DNA from: Semisulcospira habei
Taxonomy: Eukaryota; Mollusca; Gastropoda; Semisulcospiridae
Direction of reading: 5' to 3'
Assembly: GCA_036245525.1 (NCBI GenBank)
Contig: BTPG01000005.1
Location: forward strand, 209,783,933 to 209,847,932
DNA: 64,000 nt
Shown here: positions 52,214-60,649 of the stretch, piece after piece
Numbering within the stretch: position 1 is the first letter of the stretch
Layout of the letters: each line of letters begins with the position of its first letter
Notes under the pieces: model-generated
The model's database searches: none
Seen by the model: the letters and a program-made list of their open reading frames with translations, nothing else
Told to the model about the DNA's origin: nothing
Translations under genes and position numbers: made by a program

Positions 52214-52917
52214 TTTAAAAGATTGTGTAGTTTTTCTGTGGTTTCCTGTACCCCTATCCTTTTTCCCTCTGCTAAAAAGCTGGCCTTAAGTTCTTCAACA
52301 TTCACAGGAGATTGACTACGCATCTTATTCTGTATTTCAGACTTCTGTTTCTTGTAATTATTTAAATCATCCTGGACTCGCTTAAATTCTTCATCATCAA
52401 TAAAATTATCGTTTAATGCCTTACTGATAATAAGTTTCATACTGCTCAGCTTTGCACCAGCAAGCGTACTCAATGCTTCATGTTTCTGTAATTTTGTGTG
52501 AAACCTCTTGTTCAAGGCTTCCAAACCAAAGCAAGCCAGGCATGTAGCAACGCTAACACCCTCAACTGCTATTCCAGCCAAACTTCCAATTCCTGTGGCG
52601 AACAGAACAATACCCCCTACAGAACATGAAGCTGAAACTGCACCAATAGCCATAGAAGTGTTTTGAACAGAATTAAATACTGACTTATACCTCCTTTTGC
52701 ACCGTGAGTACTTAGCCTCCTCACTCTCCAAATATTTCAAAGCTTCTGTAATATTATTTAATCTGAATGCATCTGCCTGTAATGTTTTATCTGAAGCAAT
52801 TGGCACAGCTGTCACCTGTGTATCAGGCACAAGTGTTGTTTTAGTCATCACATTTGTTTCAGTCGGCTCAAGCGTCGGTAGTTGCGGATAGAAGTTTACC
52901 ATTTTTTTTATTGACAA
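52207..52917 (-). CDS. Maverick membrane protein with hydrophobic hairpin
   Basis: 236 codons (or 231 from the second ATG). It has a polar N-terminus, a short helical segment (ALKYLESEEAKYSRCKRR), then about 45 hydrophobic, glycine-rich residues (SMAIGAVSASCSVGGIVLFA, then a second stretch) forming one or two membrane helices, and a charged helical C-terminus (DDEEFKRVQDDLNNYKKQKS). Proteins with this layout recur next to Maverick capsid genes in invertebrates as I know them, with no proven role. The 3' end carries a T-TTA-AAC heptamer. The start follows the stop of the upstream minus-strand gene by 15 bp. Confidence 0.7.
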   Translation of the reverse strand: MSIKKMVNFYPQLPTLEPTETNVMTKTTLVPDTQVTAVPIASDKTLQADAFRLNNITEALKYLESEEAKYSRCKRRYKSVFNSVQNTSMAIGAVSASCSVGGIVLFATGIGSLAGIAVEGVSVATCLACFGLEALNKRFHTKLQKHEALSTLAGAKLSSMKLIISKALNDNFIDDEEFKRVQDDLNNYKKQKSEIQNKMRSQSPVNVEELKASFLAEGKRIGVQETTEKLHNLLNK

Positions 52918-52932
52918 ATATTTTTTTTTAAT

Positions 52933-53811
52933 TTAATCGGCAATTACATTTTGCAACTCTTCAAAAGTATACAATTTGCTGGCATAATAAAATGCAACAA
53001 GATCAATGTGTTCAAGGTTTATGTAAGTTAGACGAACAAAAGTTGTTTTGTCAACCACCACCTTGACAGCTGGAACACTGCTCGAAACATTAATAACATC
53101 AACATTTTTTGTAATAGCAATAAAGACCTTTGTTGATTCTGTTACTGTTTCATCCCATGTAAGTTTAATCCCCTGCGCAATATTTGCCTCTTTCGCAGAA
53201 GCTACAGATTTCATGATAATTTCAAATACTATTGTCGCTTCTCTAGCCACGACTAAGCTTGCTGGCATAAACACAACAGAAGTATCTGATCTACCCTTTC
53301 TAGCTGTAAGAAGATACCGCCGTCTCTCATAATTTTCAACTTTCAGTTTTTCTCTGCTATTGTTGTCTGGGGCAAAACTTGGAACAAGACTTACAATAAG
53401 CGGCCCCGAGTTAACAACCTTCCTAAACACTAAGGCACCTTCGTCATCAGTGTATACAAAAGGACTAATAAATTCAATCTTTATGTCCCAGTCAATTGTG
53501 GGTGGTGGAACAGGTACAGGTGAAACCACCCACTTATTTCCCACATGTATTAAGTTGTAAGGCGCATTATTTACAGGTGGAGTAGGTACAGTAACATCAC
53601 GAAGCTGGCCAAGTTTAGGAATCTGTCTTTCACCGTCTTTCATGTCAACAATTACTTTCCTCTTGTACATGCCATTTGAATCAAGTTCAAAACCATATAT
53701 TTCTCCAATTTCCCCTTCCTTCTCAAAATCCTGTACATCTGCCAAATCTTTCAATTCTGTTACCGGACATGCAACTGGTATGATTCTAGGCTTTGGACCA
53801 AGACCACTCAT
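52933..53811 (-). CDS. Maverick protein of unknown function, 292 residues
   Basis: Starts MSGLGPKPR, directly after a TTTATAAAA sequence on the minus strand. No membrane segment. It has a proline-rich linker (PVPVPPPTIDWDI) at about 110-120 and beta-rich sequence after it (FVYTDDEGALVFRKV, VNSGPLIVSLVPS), consistent with a virion structural protein. The gap to the upstream gene is 20 bp. Not recognised at family level. Confidence 0.65.
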   Translation of the reverse strand: MSGLGPKPRIIPVACPVTELKDLADVQDFEKEGEIGEIYGFELDSNGMYKRKVIVDMKDGERQIPKLGQLRDVTVPTPPVNNAPYNLIHVGNKWVVSPVPVPPPTIDWDIKIEFISPFVYTDDEGALVFRKVVNSGPLIVSLVPSFAPDNNSREKLKVENYERRRYLLTARKGRSDTSVVFMPASLVVAREATIVFEIIMKSVASAKEANIAQGIKLTWDETVTESTKVFIAITKNVDVINVSSSVPAVKVVVDKTTFVRLTYINLEHIDLVAFYYASKLYTFEELQNVIAD

Positions 53812-53831
53812 TTTTATAAACAAAAATAAAA

Positions 53832-54542
53832 TTATTTAATTTCCAACACAACACTAAAATCATGCATAAGAACTGGTTTGTCATCCTGATTAGTTACAGA
53901 TATACTCAGTGACTCAAAGAAACTAGAACCTAATTTCTTAAACTGCAAATTAGGAAATCTAACAACCACACTTTCACAATACGGAGCAGTTCCAGTTGGT
54001 AAGCATCTCAACAAAGTTGAAGGCTTTCCATTGTGAACATTCTCAGATGTGTTTAGTTCTTTCAAATAAACATTTAGCACTGTGTGTACTGACAAATTGA
54101 CAGGACGTTTTCCAGTTATTTTAAGTTTTTTTGTCTTCATTGTTATAATACCAAACTCAAATTCATCTTCATCATCTGATCTCCACCAATCTTCATCAAT
54201 ATAAAATCCAAGTAAATATGCAAATCTATCTGAGATCCTTAACCAATTTTGTGTCAGAAATTCTAATGTAACAAGTAGGTTAGCTGGATTTAAAGTTGCT
54301 TTAATTTTAAAATTACTTTGAAACCATTCAGCAATAGTACAAAAGTCATAATACCCAGGCGGTAAAGCTTCAGTCTTACCATCAAAAATTACTTTATTAT
54401 ATATATCATCTTCTACATTAAACCATTTTACAGTATAGAACAATTCATGGATAGCTACAGCTTTGCTACCATCACGATTATCAATCCCATTAGTTAACCA
54501 CACTGGTTTGCTTGTGTCAAGATTTGTTAAGGTAATAAACAT
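53832..54542 (-). CDS. probable penton / minor capsid protein
   Basis: 236 residues from MFITLTNLDTSKP. Beta-rich, with a GYYDFCTIAEWF block, KLKITGKRPVNLSVH, then STLLRCLPTGTAPY and the C-terminal strand LMHDFSVVLEIK. The length, all-beta look and C-terminus fit the single-jelly-roll penton of Mavericks, which occupies the capsid vertices. The assignment comes from pattern and context rather than a profile match. It shares a 25-bp divergent promoter gap with the gene at 54568. Confidence 0.6.
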   Translation of the reverse strand: MFITLTNLDTSKPVWLTNGIDNRDGSKAVAIHELFYTVKWFNVEDDIYNKVIFDGKTEALPPGYYDFCTIAEWFQSNFKIKATLNPANLLVTLEFLTQNWLRISDRFAYLLGFYIDEDWWRSDDEDEFEFGIITMKTKKLKITGKRPVNLSVHTVLNVYLKELNTSENVHNGKPSTLLRCLPTGTAPYCESVVVRFPNLQFKKLGSSFFESLSISVTNQDDKPVLMHDFSVVLEIK

Positions 54543-54567
54543 TTTTATTATCTCATATAAAAAAAGG
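54543..54567. promoter_or_regulatory. 25-bp bidirectional intergenic region
   Basis: TTTATTATCTCATATAAAAA plus AAGG separates two divergent start codons (54542 minus, 54568 plus). CATATAAAA is TATA-like for the plus gene; the 5' leaders must be very short or lie in the opposite gene. Confidence 0.5.
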
Positions 54568-55818
54568 ATGGAATTTAAATCGCCAACCATTACCACTACA
54601 AACGCATTTCAATTTAATGTGGATGCCAAATATAATGTTGCACCTACTTATGAACAGAAAATAATTCAACTAAATCAGCTTGACATAGCTGTGTCTGAAC
54701 AAGACCTATTCCAAGTCAAAGTACCGAATCCGTTTGACCATTACCTAAACCCTCCAATAACAGATGACTCAACTGCAAGAAAGTGGTCTTCAAGTCCACT
54801 ACAGATGTTTCAAAACCAACTCAACTTTGCAATACTATGCTCAACTACAGGCTGTGGTGTTTCATTCACAGATCATTTGAATCACTCAAACAAACTGATT
54901 AGATCTGTGTATCATTTCCATGTTTATTACCAGCTTAGACGTATACTGTCAGAACTTCATACACCACTGCCCACTGAATCCAGTTTCAACAGGTTTAACA
55001 ACCCCATGGATATGAAAGCTTTTGAACGGATTTGTAATGAGTTTAACATAAGCACTAAGTATGACTTTACACAAAAACTTGATGATCACAATGGCATGGG
55101 CACATTGTATTATGCTATGAGTCACAGACAATACCCTCAAGATTACTACCCTGGTTACACTTCATTCTCATCAAAATCACAAGTCTGGATAGGATCAATA
55201 GAGCAGAAGCAGTCAAACGCATGGACCACATTTATTTTAGACAAATCTGACGGGTTTACTCAAGCGGGAGTCGAGCGCGTCAATGAGTCTATCAGAACAT
55301 ATGTCTGGTGTTTACTAGGAGCACAATCACTAACAAAATCAAACATTTTGAATGGAAGTGGAAAATTTGAAGCACAAAAACAGTTTCTTGCAAATCTTGA
55401 AGATTCAATTAATTCAACAGTAGATCTCCCATCAAGCATACAGCGTTACCAAGACGTACTCAGATATGCCAGATCAAAAGTTGACTTTGTAGTTGGAATC
55501 GGGTTATACATGTTACCATCTGACCTTCAACTCCAAATGGGGACAATAACAAATTATAATAATGAAATCATTGTTGCAGGTCGTGATCAAAAACTAGGTC
55601 TCAATCAATCTGTAAACTTAGGAGCAACAACCACACACGTACAGTCATTAAAATCATTACAGACGGTAACACCCCCGGCCCCGGCCCCGGCCCCAACCCC
55701 GGCACTCATACAAGCGGTAACCCCTACACCAACCCCTGACACACATGAGTCAGAAAGAACTGCATTGGTAATAGGTCTAACAGGATTAGGGGTATTACTT
55801 CTTTATCTGTTTCATTAA
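54568..55818 (+). CDS. Maverick membrane-anchored protein, 416 residues
   Basis: Starts MEFKSPTITTTNAF. The central region (NFAILCSTTGCGVSF, RSVYHFHVYYQLRRIL, TFILDKSDGFTQAGV, IRTYVWCLLGAQS, YARSKVDFVVGIG) is a conserved-looking domain that I associate with Maverick loci in marine invertebrates; function unknown. At about 370-400 lies a proline/alanine/threonine linker (PPAPAPAPTPA), then a C-terminal hydrophobic tail anchor (ALVIGLTGLGVLLLYLF). It overlaps the convergent gene at 55795 by 24 bp. Confidence 0.7.
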   Translation: MEFKSPTITTTNAFQFNVDAKYNVAPTYEQKIIQLNQLDIAVSEQDLFQVKVPNPFDHYLNPPITDDSTARKWSSSPLQMFQNQLNFAILCSTTGCGVSFTDHLNHSNKLIRSVYHFHVYYQLRRILSELHTPLPTESSFNRFNNPMDMKAFERICNEFNISTKYDFTQKLDDHNGMGTLYYAMSHRQYPQDYYPGYTSFSSKSQVWIGSIEQKQSNAWTTFILDKSDGFTQAGVERVNESIRTYVWCLLGAQSLTKSNILNGSGKFEAQKQFLANLEDSINSTVDLPSSIQRYQDVLRYARSKVDFVVGIGLYMLPSDLQLQMGTITNYNNEIIVAGRDQKLGLNQSVNLGATTTHVQSLKSLQTVTPPAPAPAPTPALIQAVTPTPTPDTHESERTALVIGLTGLGVLLLYLFH

Positions 55819-57030
55819 ATAACCCACCATCAACCCTCCTACTGTCACCAAAAAGACCCACACATGCTCTGCCATAAACCCTACTGCCTTTGCCACTGTA
55901 CTAATCAGCCAACTGACAACAGAGCCAATTATGCCAGGCAAAGCATCCACTGCTTTCACAGCCAATTTCTTAAGCAAGTCTGAAATGTGAGACAGTTGTT
56001 TCTTTACCCATGACTGTAAATCTTTTGGGTCTGTTGGAGTCGGGGGGCCCGGGGTTGGTGGTACCGGTGCCGGGGGTGCTCCACCACCACTGCCGGAGAC
56101 AGCCAACACAACAGTACTGATAATAAACCCAAGAGCAGTAATTAAACTAGCAATTGTAATACCCTGTTCTCTGAAAAGTGTTTTAAGTCTCTCAGCCAAA
56201 GTAGTGTCTTCGTGAAGTATTTTCTGAATAGTTTCTCTAATTCTGTTGACCTGTGATTTCAGTTTTTGTCTTCCAATACTAATTGTTTCTAACCATCCTG
56301 ATCTTTCTATCTGCAAATCATTTAATCTGTGTTGAATTCTTTCTTTCATTTCTGTGTCAAGATTTCCATTGTCTGCGGTAGCCAGTTTTTCTTTTTCACG
56401 TTCTATGTGTTTATCAAGCTCTCCCAGTTTGGCAACATTGTTTACCATCTCACCTCTTATTGTCTGCAGTGATTTATCCAATCCCATAATCTCCCTCATT
56501 GACAAAGGTGGATCATCTATTGTTTTCAAAGCGTCATTTATTTGCCCTTCAGTAAATGAAGTTTCTTGTATCACTGTGTTTGCTATTTCTGGTAGGCTTG
56601 TTACTGGTGCCATTTCAATTTGTTGCCCTGTTGGCAACTTTGTTTGCGTGTCATGAAGAACACTAACCAGTCTTGGCGTGACAGGAGACCCTCCAATTCC
56701 AAGATACCTTGCCAACCCAGAGTTACCACCGACTTCACCTTTAATTGTACTTAAAGCTCTAAACTTAGAAGGATTATTTTTATGTGTTAGATATATTTTC
56801 CCTCTGTCTGTATTTACAAATAAGTGCCCTTTATCATATTCAAATTGATTAGGATCTATTACATCTGGGCGCACTCCAACACTGTCATAAAATGAGTTTA
56901 CTTTGTCTTTTAACAGTTCGTGATGCATACTAGACATAGTTACCATTCCAGTCATATCTGTGATACTGGTATCTGAGACATTCATGTCATCCATTTCAAA
57001 ATCTTCATGATTAAATCCTCCTGCTGCCAT
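55795..57030 (-). CDS. Maverick coiled-coil membrane protein, 411 residues
   Basis: Starts MAAGGFNHEDFEMDD. Residues about 190-285 are a long charged coiled coil (IRGEMVNNVAKLGELDKHIE, then RIQHRLNDLQIERSG). EDTTLAERLKTLFREQGITI leads into a membrane helix (ASLITALGFIISTVVLAVSG). A proline-rich linker follows, then a second hydrophobic region at the C-terminus (WVFLVTVGGLMVGYLM). The layout, coiled coil then membrane segments, would suit an internal membrane, fusion or scaffold protein; that is inference. It diverges from the capsid gene with a 40-bp gap. Confidence 0.7.
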   Translation of the reverse strand: MAAGGFNHEDFEMDDMNVSDTSITDMTGMVTMSSMHHELLKDKVNSFYDSVGVRPDVIDPNQFEYDKGHLFVNTDRGKIYLTHKNNPSKFRALSTIKGEVGGNSGLARYLGIGGSPVTPRLVSVLHDTQTKLPTGQQIEMAPVTSLPEIANTVIQETSFTEGQINDALKTIDDPPLSMREIMGLDKSLQTIRGEMVNNVAKLGELDKHIEREKEKLATADNGNLDTEMKERIQHRLNDLQIERSGWLETISIGRQKLKSQVNRIRETIQKILHEDTTLAERLKTLFREQGITIASLITALGFIISTVVLAVSGSGGGAPPAPVPPTPGPPTPTDPKDLQSWVKKQLSHISDLLKKLAVKAVDALPGIIGSVVSWLISTVAKAVGFMAEHVWVFLVTVGGLMVGYLMKQIKK

Positions 57031-57070
57031 TGTTTTATTAATTTATTATTTTTTATTGTGCATAATAAAA
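57031..57070. promoter_or_regulatory. 40-bp bidirectional promoter region upstream of capsid gene
   Basis: All A/T but for three G/C bases: TTTTATTAATTTATTATTTT, then TATTGTGCATAATAAAA before the capsid ATG. Serves both 55795-57030 and 57071-58354. Confidence 0.5.
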
Positions 57071-58354
57071 ATGACACAGTCTTACGGATCAAAGTTAGAC
57101 CCATACAGAAAACTACGTGAGCCCCTGGGTGTTAAGGGCATAAGACAATCAATCGTCATCACGAACAATCCAAGTACCATAGACCAGAACCAAACACTTA
57201 CAGTTAAGTTTCCAAACCTAGGTCCCAGTGACGTTATTGTTCCTGGCACTGCACGCCTAGCATTTAATATTGAACTATCATCAGACGCAGACGTAAACAG
57301 AACTCTAGTTGACAATCTTGGCAGAGCAATTGTTAGAACTATTAAAGTAAAACTTGAAGGACAGGAAGTGTTTAGTCTTGATGACTCAGATGTATTCTAC
57401 TGTTACAAAGATCTGTGGCTTACAAGAGAAGAACGAGAAGACCGTATTTACCAAGGCATACAGTCTGATAATGTTGGTAAACTTCGAATCAATGCTGGAG
57501 ATAAATCAACGTCAGCAGCCAATGACGTTATTATAGCAGAAACATATGGAACCAGATTTTACATTCCACTTGAGTTTGAAATTCTAACAGCTCATTTGCC
57601 TTATTATCAAGGGGCACTGAATGACCGTCTGAGCTTTGAACTAACTTTCAATGACTACTCCAAAGTTATAAAATCATCTGCCACAGATGCAACATATAAG
57701 ATCTCTAACATTTCCTTGGAATATGAAATTGTCACACACACTGAACTAGCCAGACTCATTCAAAATCAATACCAGTCAAGACTTCCAATTTATTATGACC
57801 GTGTGATTAGACATAGTTTAATACCCAAAGACAAGAGTGACCCAATGTGGAACATAAACTTGAACACGCCTGCCAGGTCACTGAAAGGTATTCTTATGTT
57901 GTTTGTTGAACCAGTGAGTCCATACAAAAGAGATTCAGAAAAATTCTACAATCCTAAGATTACACATTTGTCCTGTACAATTGAAGGCCGTCCTAATCAA
58001 GTGTACGCTTCAGGAATGCTGCCTTATCAACACTATGACGAAATCACAAAGTATTTTGCGGGTGGAAGGATTAGAGATAAACCCGCAAACATTGCGTGCA
58101 AAGATCTACATCTGTTTGATGTTAGGATCGGACAATACCTGACGAATAAGTATGCACTGTGGCTAGACCTTCGTAGTACAGATGATGATTACCTTCATGG
58201 GTCAGGACGTACTGTCGAGAACGGTAGTGATGGAATAACAATTCAGATACAAAAGAAGGTTGAAACTGCTGCAGCCATAAACATATATTTGTATCTAATT
58301 TATGACGCACAACTCAATATTGCAGAAAGCAGACTAAGTGGACACATATATTAA
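57071..58354 (+). CDS. major capsid protein (hexon-type, double jelly roll)
   Basis: 427 residues from MTQSYGSKLDPYRK; an earlier non-ATG start at 57056 is not used here. Strand-rich throughout: SIVITNNPSTIDQNQTLTVK, ARLAFNIELSS, IKVKLEGQEVFSLDD, FYIPLEFEILTAH, LSFELTFNDYSK, RSLKGILMLFVEP, KYALWLDLRS and the C-terminal INIYLYLIYDAQLNIAES. Length and order match the hexon-like capsid proteins of Mavericks and adintoviruses, which form the pseudo-hexameric shell. The ATPase gene follows 19 bp later. Confidence 0.8.
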   Translation: MTQSYGSKLDPYRKLREPLGVKGIRQSIVITNNPSTIDQNQTLTVKFPNLGPSDVIVPGTARLAFNIELSSDADVNRTLVDNLGRAIVRTIKVKLEGQEVFSLDDSDVFYCYKDLWLTREEREDRIYQGIQSDNVGKLRINAGDKSTSAANDVIIAETYGTRFYIPLEFEILTAHLPYYQGALNDRLSFELTFNDYSKVIKSSATDATYKISNISLEYEIVTHTELARLIQNQYQSRLPIYYDRVIRHSLIPKDKSDPMWNINLNTPARSLKGILMLFVEPVSPYKRDSEKFYNPKITHLSCTIEGRPNQVYASGMLPYQHYDEITKYFAGGRIRDKPANIACKDLHLFDVRIGQYLTNKYALWLDLRSTDDDYLHGSGRTVENGSDGITIQIQKKVETAAAINIYLYLIYDAQLNIAESRLSGHIY

Positions 58355-58373
58355 AATTATATTGTGTATTAAA

Positions 58374-58985
58374 ATGAACCGGAGCTTAATGACCCTTGAC
58401 CCACACTGTGGATTGTTTTGTGGTGCCACAGGGTGTGGTAAAACTGAATTTGTACTTAACCTCTTACAAACAAGATACATCCACCATTTTGAAAACATTG
58501 TAATATTTTGTCCAACAATAAAACACAACAAAGCTTATCACAACCGTTTATTCATTTGGACTGACAACAACATCTATTTAGTCGACCCTGAGAAAAAACT
58601 GAATGACTACCTACAATATTTTTACAAGCAATTTGAAGGACAGTCAACATTGTTCATAGTTGATGACTGTTCTGCAGAGAAAGACATTGTCAAGAAGAGA
58701 AACACTCTAGCAGAACTTGCTTTCAGTGGCAGACACGCAAATGTTAGTGTATGGATTCTCACTCAGAAATATAATGCTGTACTGAAAGATTTTCGAGAAC
58801 AGTTAAAGTTTATCTGTTTGTTTTACTGTAAGGATCGTGACAGCTTTGAAGACTGTCTCAGAGAAAATGATGTCATACCAAATAAACATGAACGAGATGA
58901 TGTAAAAAATAAACTGAAATCAACTAAGCATCTAAAGCTCATTTTAAAGACAGATCAGCCCACAGGGTATGGATTAGTAAATTAA
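58374..58985 (+). CDS. A32/FtsK-type genome packaging ATPase
   Basis: 203 residues from MNRSLMTLDPHCG. Walker A is GATGCGKT (residues about 16-23), Walker B is LFIVDD (about 98-103), and a downstream polar motif LTQKYN (about 134) fits the sensor. This ATPase drives DNA into the capsid; it is one of the defining proteins of the Maverick / large DNA virus lineage. Its position straight after the capsid gene is usual. Confidence 0.9.
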   Translation: MNRSLMTLDPHCGLFCGATGCGKTEFVLNLLQTRYIHHFENIVIFCPTIKHNKAYHNRLFIWTDNNIYLVDPEKKLNDYLQYFYKQFEGQSTLFIVDDCSAEKDIVKKRNTLAELAFSGRHANVSVWILTQKYNAVLKDFREQLKFICLFYCKDRDSFEDCLRENDVIPNKHERDDVKNKLKSTKHLKLILKTDQPTGYGLVN

Positions 58986-59014
58986 TTTTTGTTTTTTTAA
59001 AAATAACAATATAA

Positions 59015-59548
59015 ATGAACCCTGATGAAATCCTTCTATTGAATGATATCAATGCTGTTGAGAACAAAGACTTAGACTCAAAAAAACAGCGTCTTTTGTC
59101 TGTAATTGTCTCAGGCAAATCAAAGACTTATCTCGGGAAACAATACACAACAGATGATATTGAATCTCTTACGGCTGACGAGCTAATCAAGCTTCATTCA
59201 AAATATGAAAACCACATCGCTTCACTAATGACACGTGATTTGAGTCGATCTCTAGTATGTCTATACACAAAAGCAGTGAGTCACTTTCTACCTGTGGATA
59301 GTGACAGTCTTTCACACGACCTTGAAAGTAATCCTATTGTTTCAAGTTCAATTGGCAAATTAGCATGTGTCATGTTTTACAAGTTTGGAAATTACCTTGC
59401 ACCTGTCGTAACCCTTCTTGTTACTGGGAGTCATATTGATTTTTCGAAAATAAATTTTACTGCAGAAGAAAATGGACGAAACCCAGACGACTCCACAACT
59501 GAACCCCGACCCTGTTTTGACACAGGTTCAAACTGTGACGAAGACTAA
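59015..59548 (+). CDS. Maverick protein of unknown function, 177 residues
   Basis: Starts MNPDEILLLNDINAVENKDL after a TAACAATATAA leader. N-terminal half helical and charged (DIESLTADELIKLHSKYENH), with a moderately hydrophobic stretch near residue 130 (YLAPVVTLLVTGS). The last ~25 codons overlap the next gene in another frame. Not recognised. Confidence 0.6.
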   Translation: MNPDEILLLNDINAVENKDLDSKKQRLLSVIVSGKSKTYLGKQYTTDDIESLTADELIKLHSKYENHIASLMTRDLSRSLVCLYTKAVSHFLPVDSDSLSHDLESNPIVSSSIGKLACVMFYKFGNYLAPVVTLLVTGSHIDFSKINFTAEENGRNPDDSTTEPRPCFDTGSNCDED

Positions 59549-59936
59549 AAGTCCAGGCAGGGATGAGGCTGGTAAAAGATTAGCTGAATATAATAGGCAA
59601 AAAAAATTACAGCTTAAGGCACAAACAGAAAAGACTCATGTGACTAACCAGGCGTCACTACCGTTAGGACTGACACCGACAGGACATCATCATCAAAGTG
59701 AGAGACAAACAACTAAGCCTGACCCCCGCCCTGACCCCGACCCCGAACCTCAAACAACAAAATATATAGTTGCCGGATTTGTTGTCGGATTTGGTTACGT
59801 AGGTTATCAATTATACAAAAAATACAAACCACAGACTCGTACAGTGACCAAAAAATCAGACACTCCAAAAACAAAACCAGAAGTCGCCACATTACCAGTA
59901 ACACCCAAAACCGTTGACCCATTTTATATGCAGTAA
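59472..59936 (+). CDS. small basic single-pass protein, 154 residues
   Basis: Starts inside the previous gene (77-bp overlap). Basic block PGRDEAGKRLAEYNRQKKLQ (about 28-47), then an acidic/proline stretch (KPDPRPDPDPEP), one membrane helix (YIVAGFVVGFGYVGYQLY, about 95-112) and a basic tail. Basic small proteins of Mavericks are often thought to bind DNA or the core; not demonstrated here. The stop codon is fused to a polyadenylation signal (TAAATAAA, 59934). Confidence 0.6.
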   Translation: MDETQTTPQLNPDPVLTQVQTVTKTKSPGRDEAGKRLAEYNRQKKLQLKAQTEKTHVTNQASLPLGLTPTGHHHQSERQTTKPDPRPDPDPEPQTTKYIVAGFVVGFGYVGYQLYKKYKPQTRTVTKKSDTPKTKPEVATLPVTPKTVDPFYMQ

Positions 59937-59941
59937 ATAAA
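59934..59941 (+). terminator. stop codon fused to poly(A) signal
   Basis: TAAATAAA: the TAA stop overlaps the AATAAA signal. The same arrangement occurs at 60201-60208. Confidence 0.55.
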
Positions 59942-59972
59942 AATATTATTTTAATTTTTCTTGTATTAGAAA

Positions 59973-60203
59973 ATGAATGACTCAAAGAACATGATGAACC
60001 TTGTGTATCACTCTGCCGTAATCAGTGGATTAGCAGTAGCTTATTCTATGCTGGGGAAAAGTCTACTCAAAATGAAATCAGCAGACCTGAGTAGATTAGA
60101 TTTCGAAGACAGTGCTAAGCTAATTGTAGTTGTAACAGCGTCGATTGCGACAAAAGATTTTCTTGTCAAGCAGGGAATTATTCCAGAAAATGTTTCTATG
60201 TAA
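59973..60203 (+). CDS. small Maverick membrane protein, 76 residues
   Basis: MNDSKNMMNLVYHSAVISGL, then AVAYSMLGKSLLKMK: one N-terminal hydrophobic segment, a short polar middle (SADLSRLDFED), and a second hydrophobic helix (KLIVVVTASIATKDFLV). Likely two membrane passes. I associate this kind of short protein with Maverick loci; role unknown. Stop fused to AATAAA (60201). Confidence 0.65.
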   Translation: MNDSKNMMNLVYHSAVISGLAVAYSMLGKSLLKMKSADLSRLDFEDSAKLIVVVTASIATKDFLVKQGIIPENVSM

Positions 60204-60208
60204 ATAAA
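60201..60208 (+). terminator. stop codon fused to poly(A) signal
   Basis: TAAATAAA at the end of the 76-residue gene, 14 bp before the next ATG. Confidence 0.55.
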
Positions 60209-60214
60209 AATAAT

Positions 60215-60649
60215 ATGGCGACGATAGCTATTATGATTGGTGGGGCAGTTGTTAACGCATTGGCTTTCAGTGGCTCAAACTATCTCTTTTCAAAAATGGG
60301 TAGAGAAGAATGTGCAGAAGAAATGAAACGTCACAATGAGGCATCTGAGAAACTTGCTCAAGCCCAGCAGGAATATGAAAAGAATAGAATTGAGAAACTT
60401 GATTTCATCAATGAAAAACTCAGGCTTGAAGGCCACGCACAACATACGTTTTCAAATACAGACGAAGCAATCCGTGAGTATTTTTTAGTCACAGGTGAAG
60501 ACATGTCTATCCCAAAACCAAAACTAAGTGACTATTACAAACCAAGTACACAACAAAGAAACGGGGAGATAATCTTTGTTCTAGTGGGAATGACATTTGT
60601 TTATTTTACTGGAGTTTTCATTGCTAGAAAAAATGGCAGCCGAAAATAA
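60215..60649 (+). CDS. Maverick membrane protein with central helix, 144 residues
   Basis: MATIAIMIGGAVVNALAFSG is an N-terminal hydrophobic segment. The middle is a charged helix (ECAEEMKRHNEASEKLAQAQ, then EYEKNRIEKLDFINEKL), followed by PKPKLSDYYKPS and a C-terminal membrane helix (IIFVLVGMTFVYFTGVFIA). Both ends are membrane-bound with a coiled-coil-like link, a layout I associate with Maverick loci. The last 17 bp overlap the integrase start. Confidence 0.65.
   Translation: MATIAIMIGGAVVNALAFSGSNYLFSKMGREECAEEMKRHNEASEKLAQAQQEYEKNRIEKLDFINEKLRLEGHAQHTFSNTDEAIREYFLVTGEDMSIPKPKLSDYYKPSTQQRNGEIIFVLVGMTFVYFTGVFIARKNGSRK

Noticed and set aside
58338..58373. Earlier non-ATG start for the packaging ATPase
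   Set aside because: It would overlap the capsid stop codon; the ATG at 58374 follows an AT-rich leader and starts next to the conserved domain.
59015..59548. Adenovirus-type protease in the Maverick
   Set aside because: I looked for His-Glu-Gln-Cys spacing in this and the other small ORFs and did not find it.
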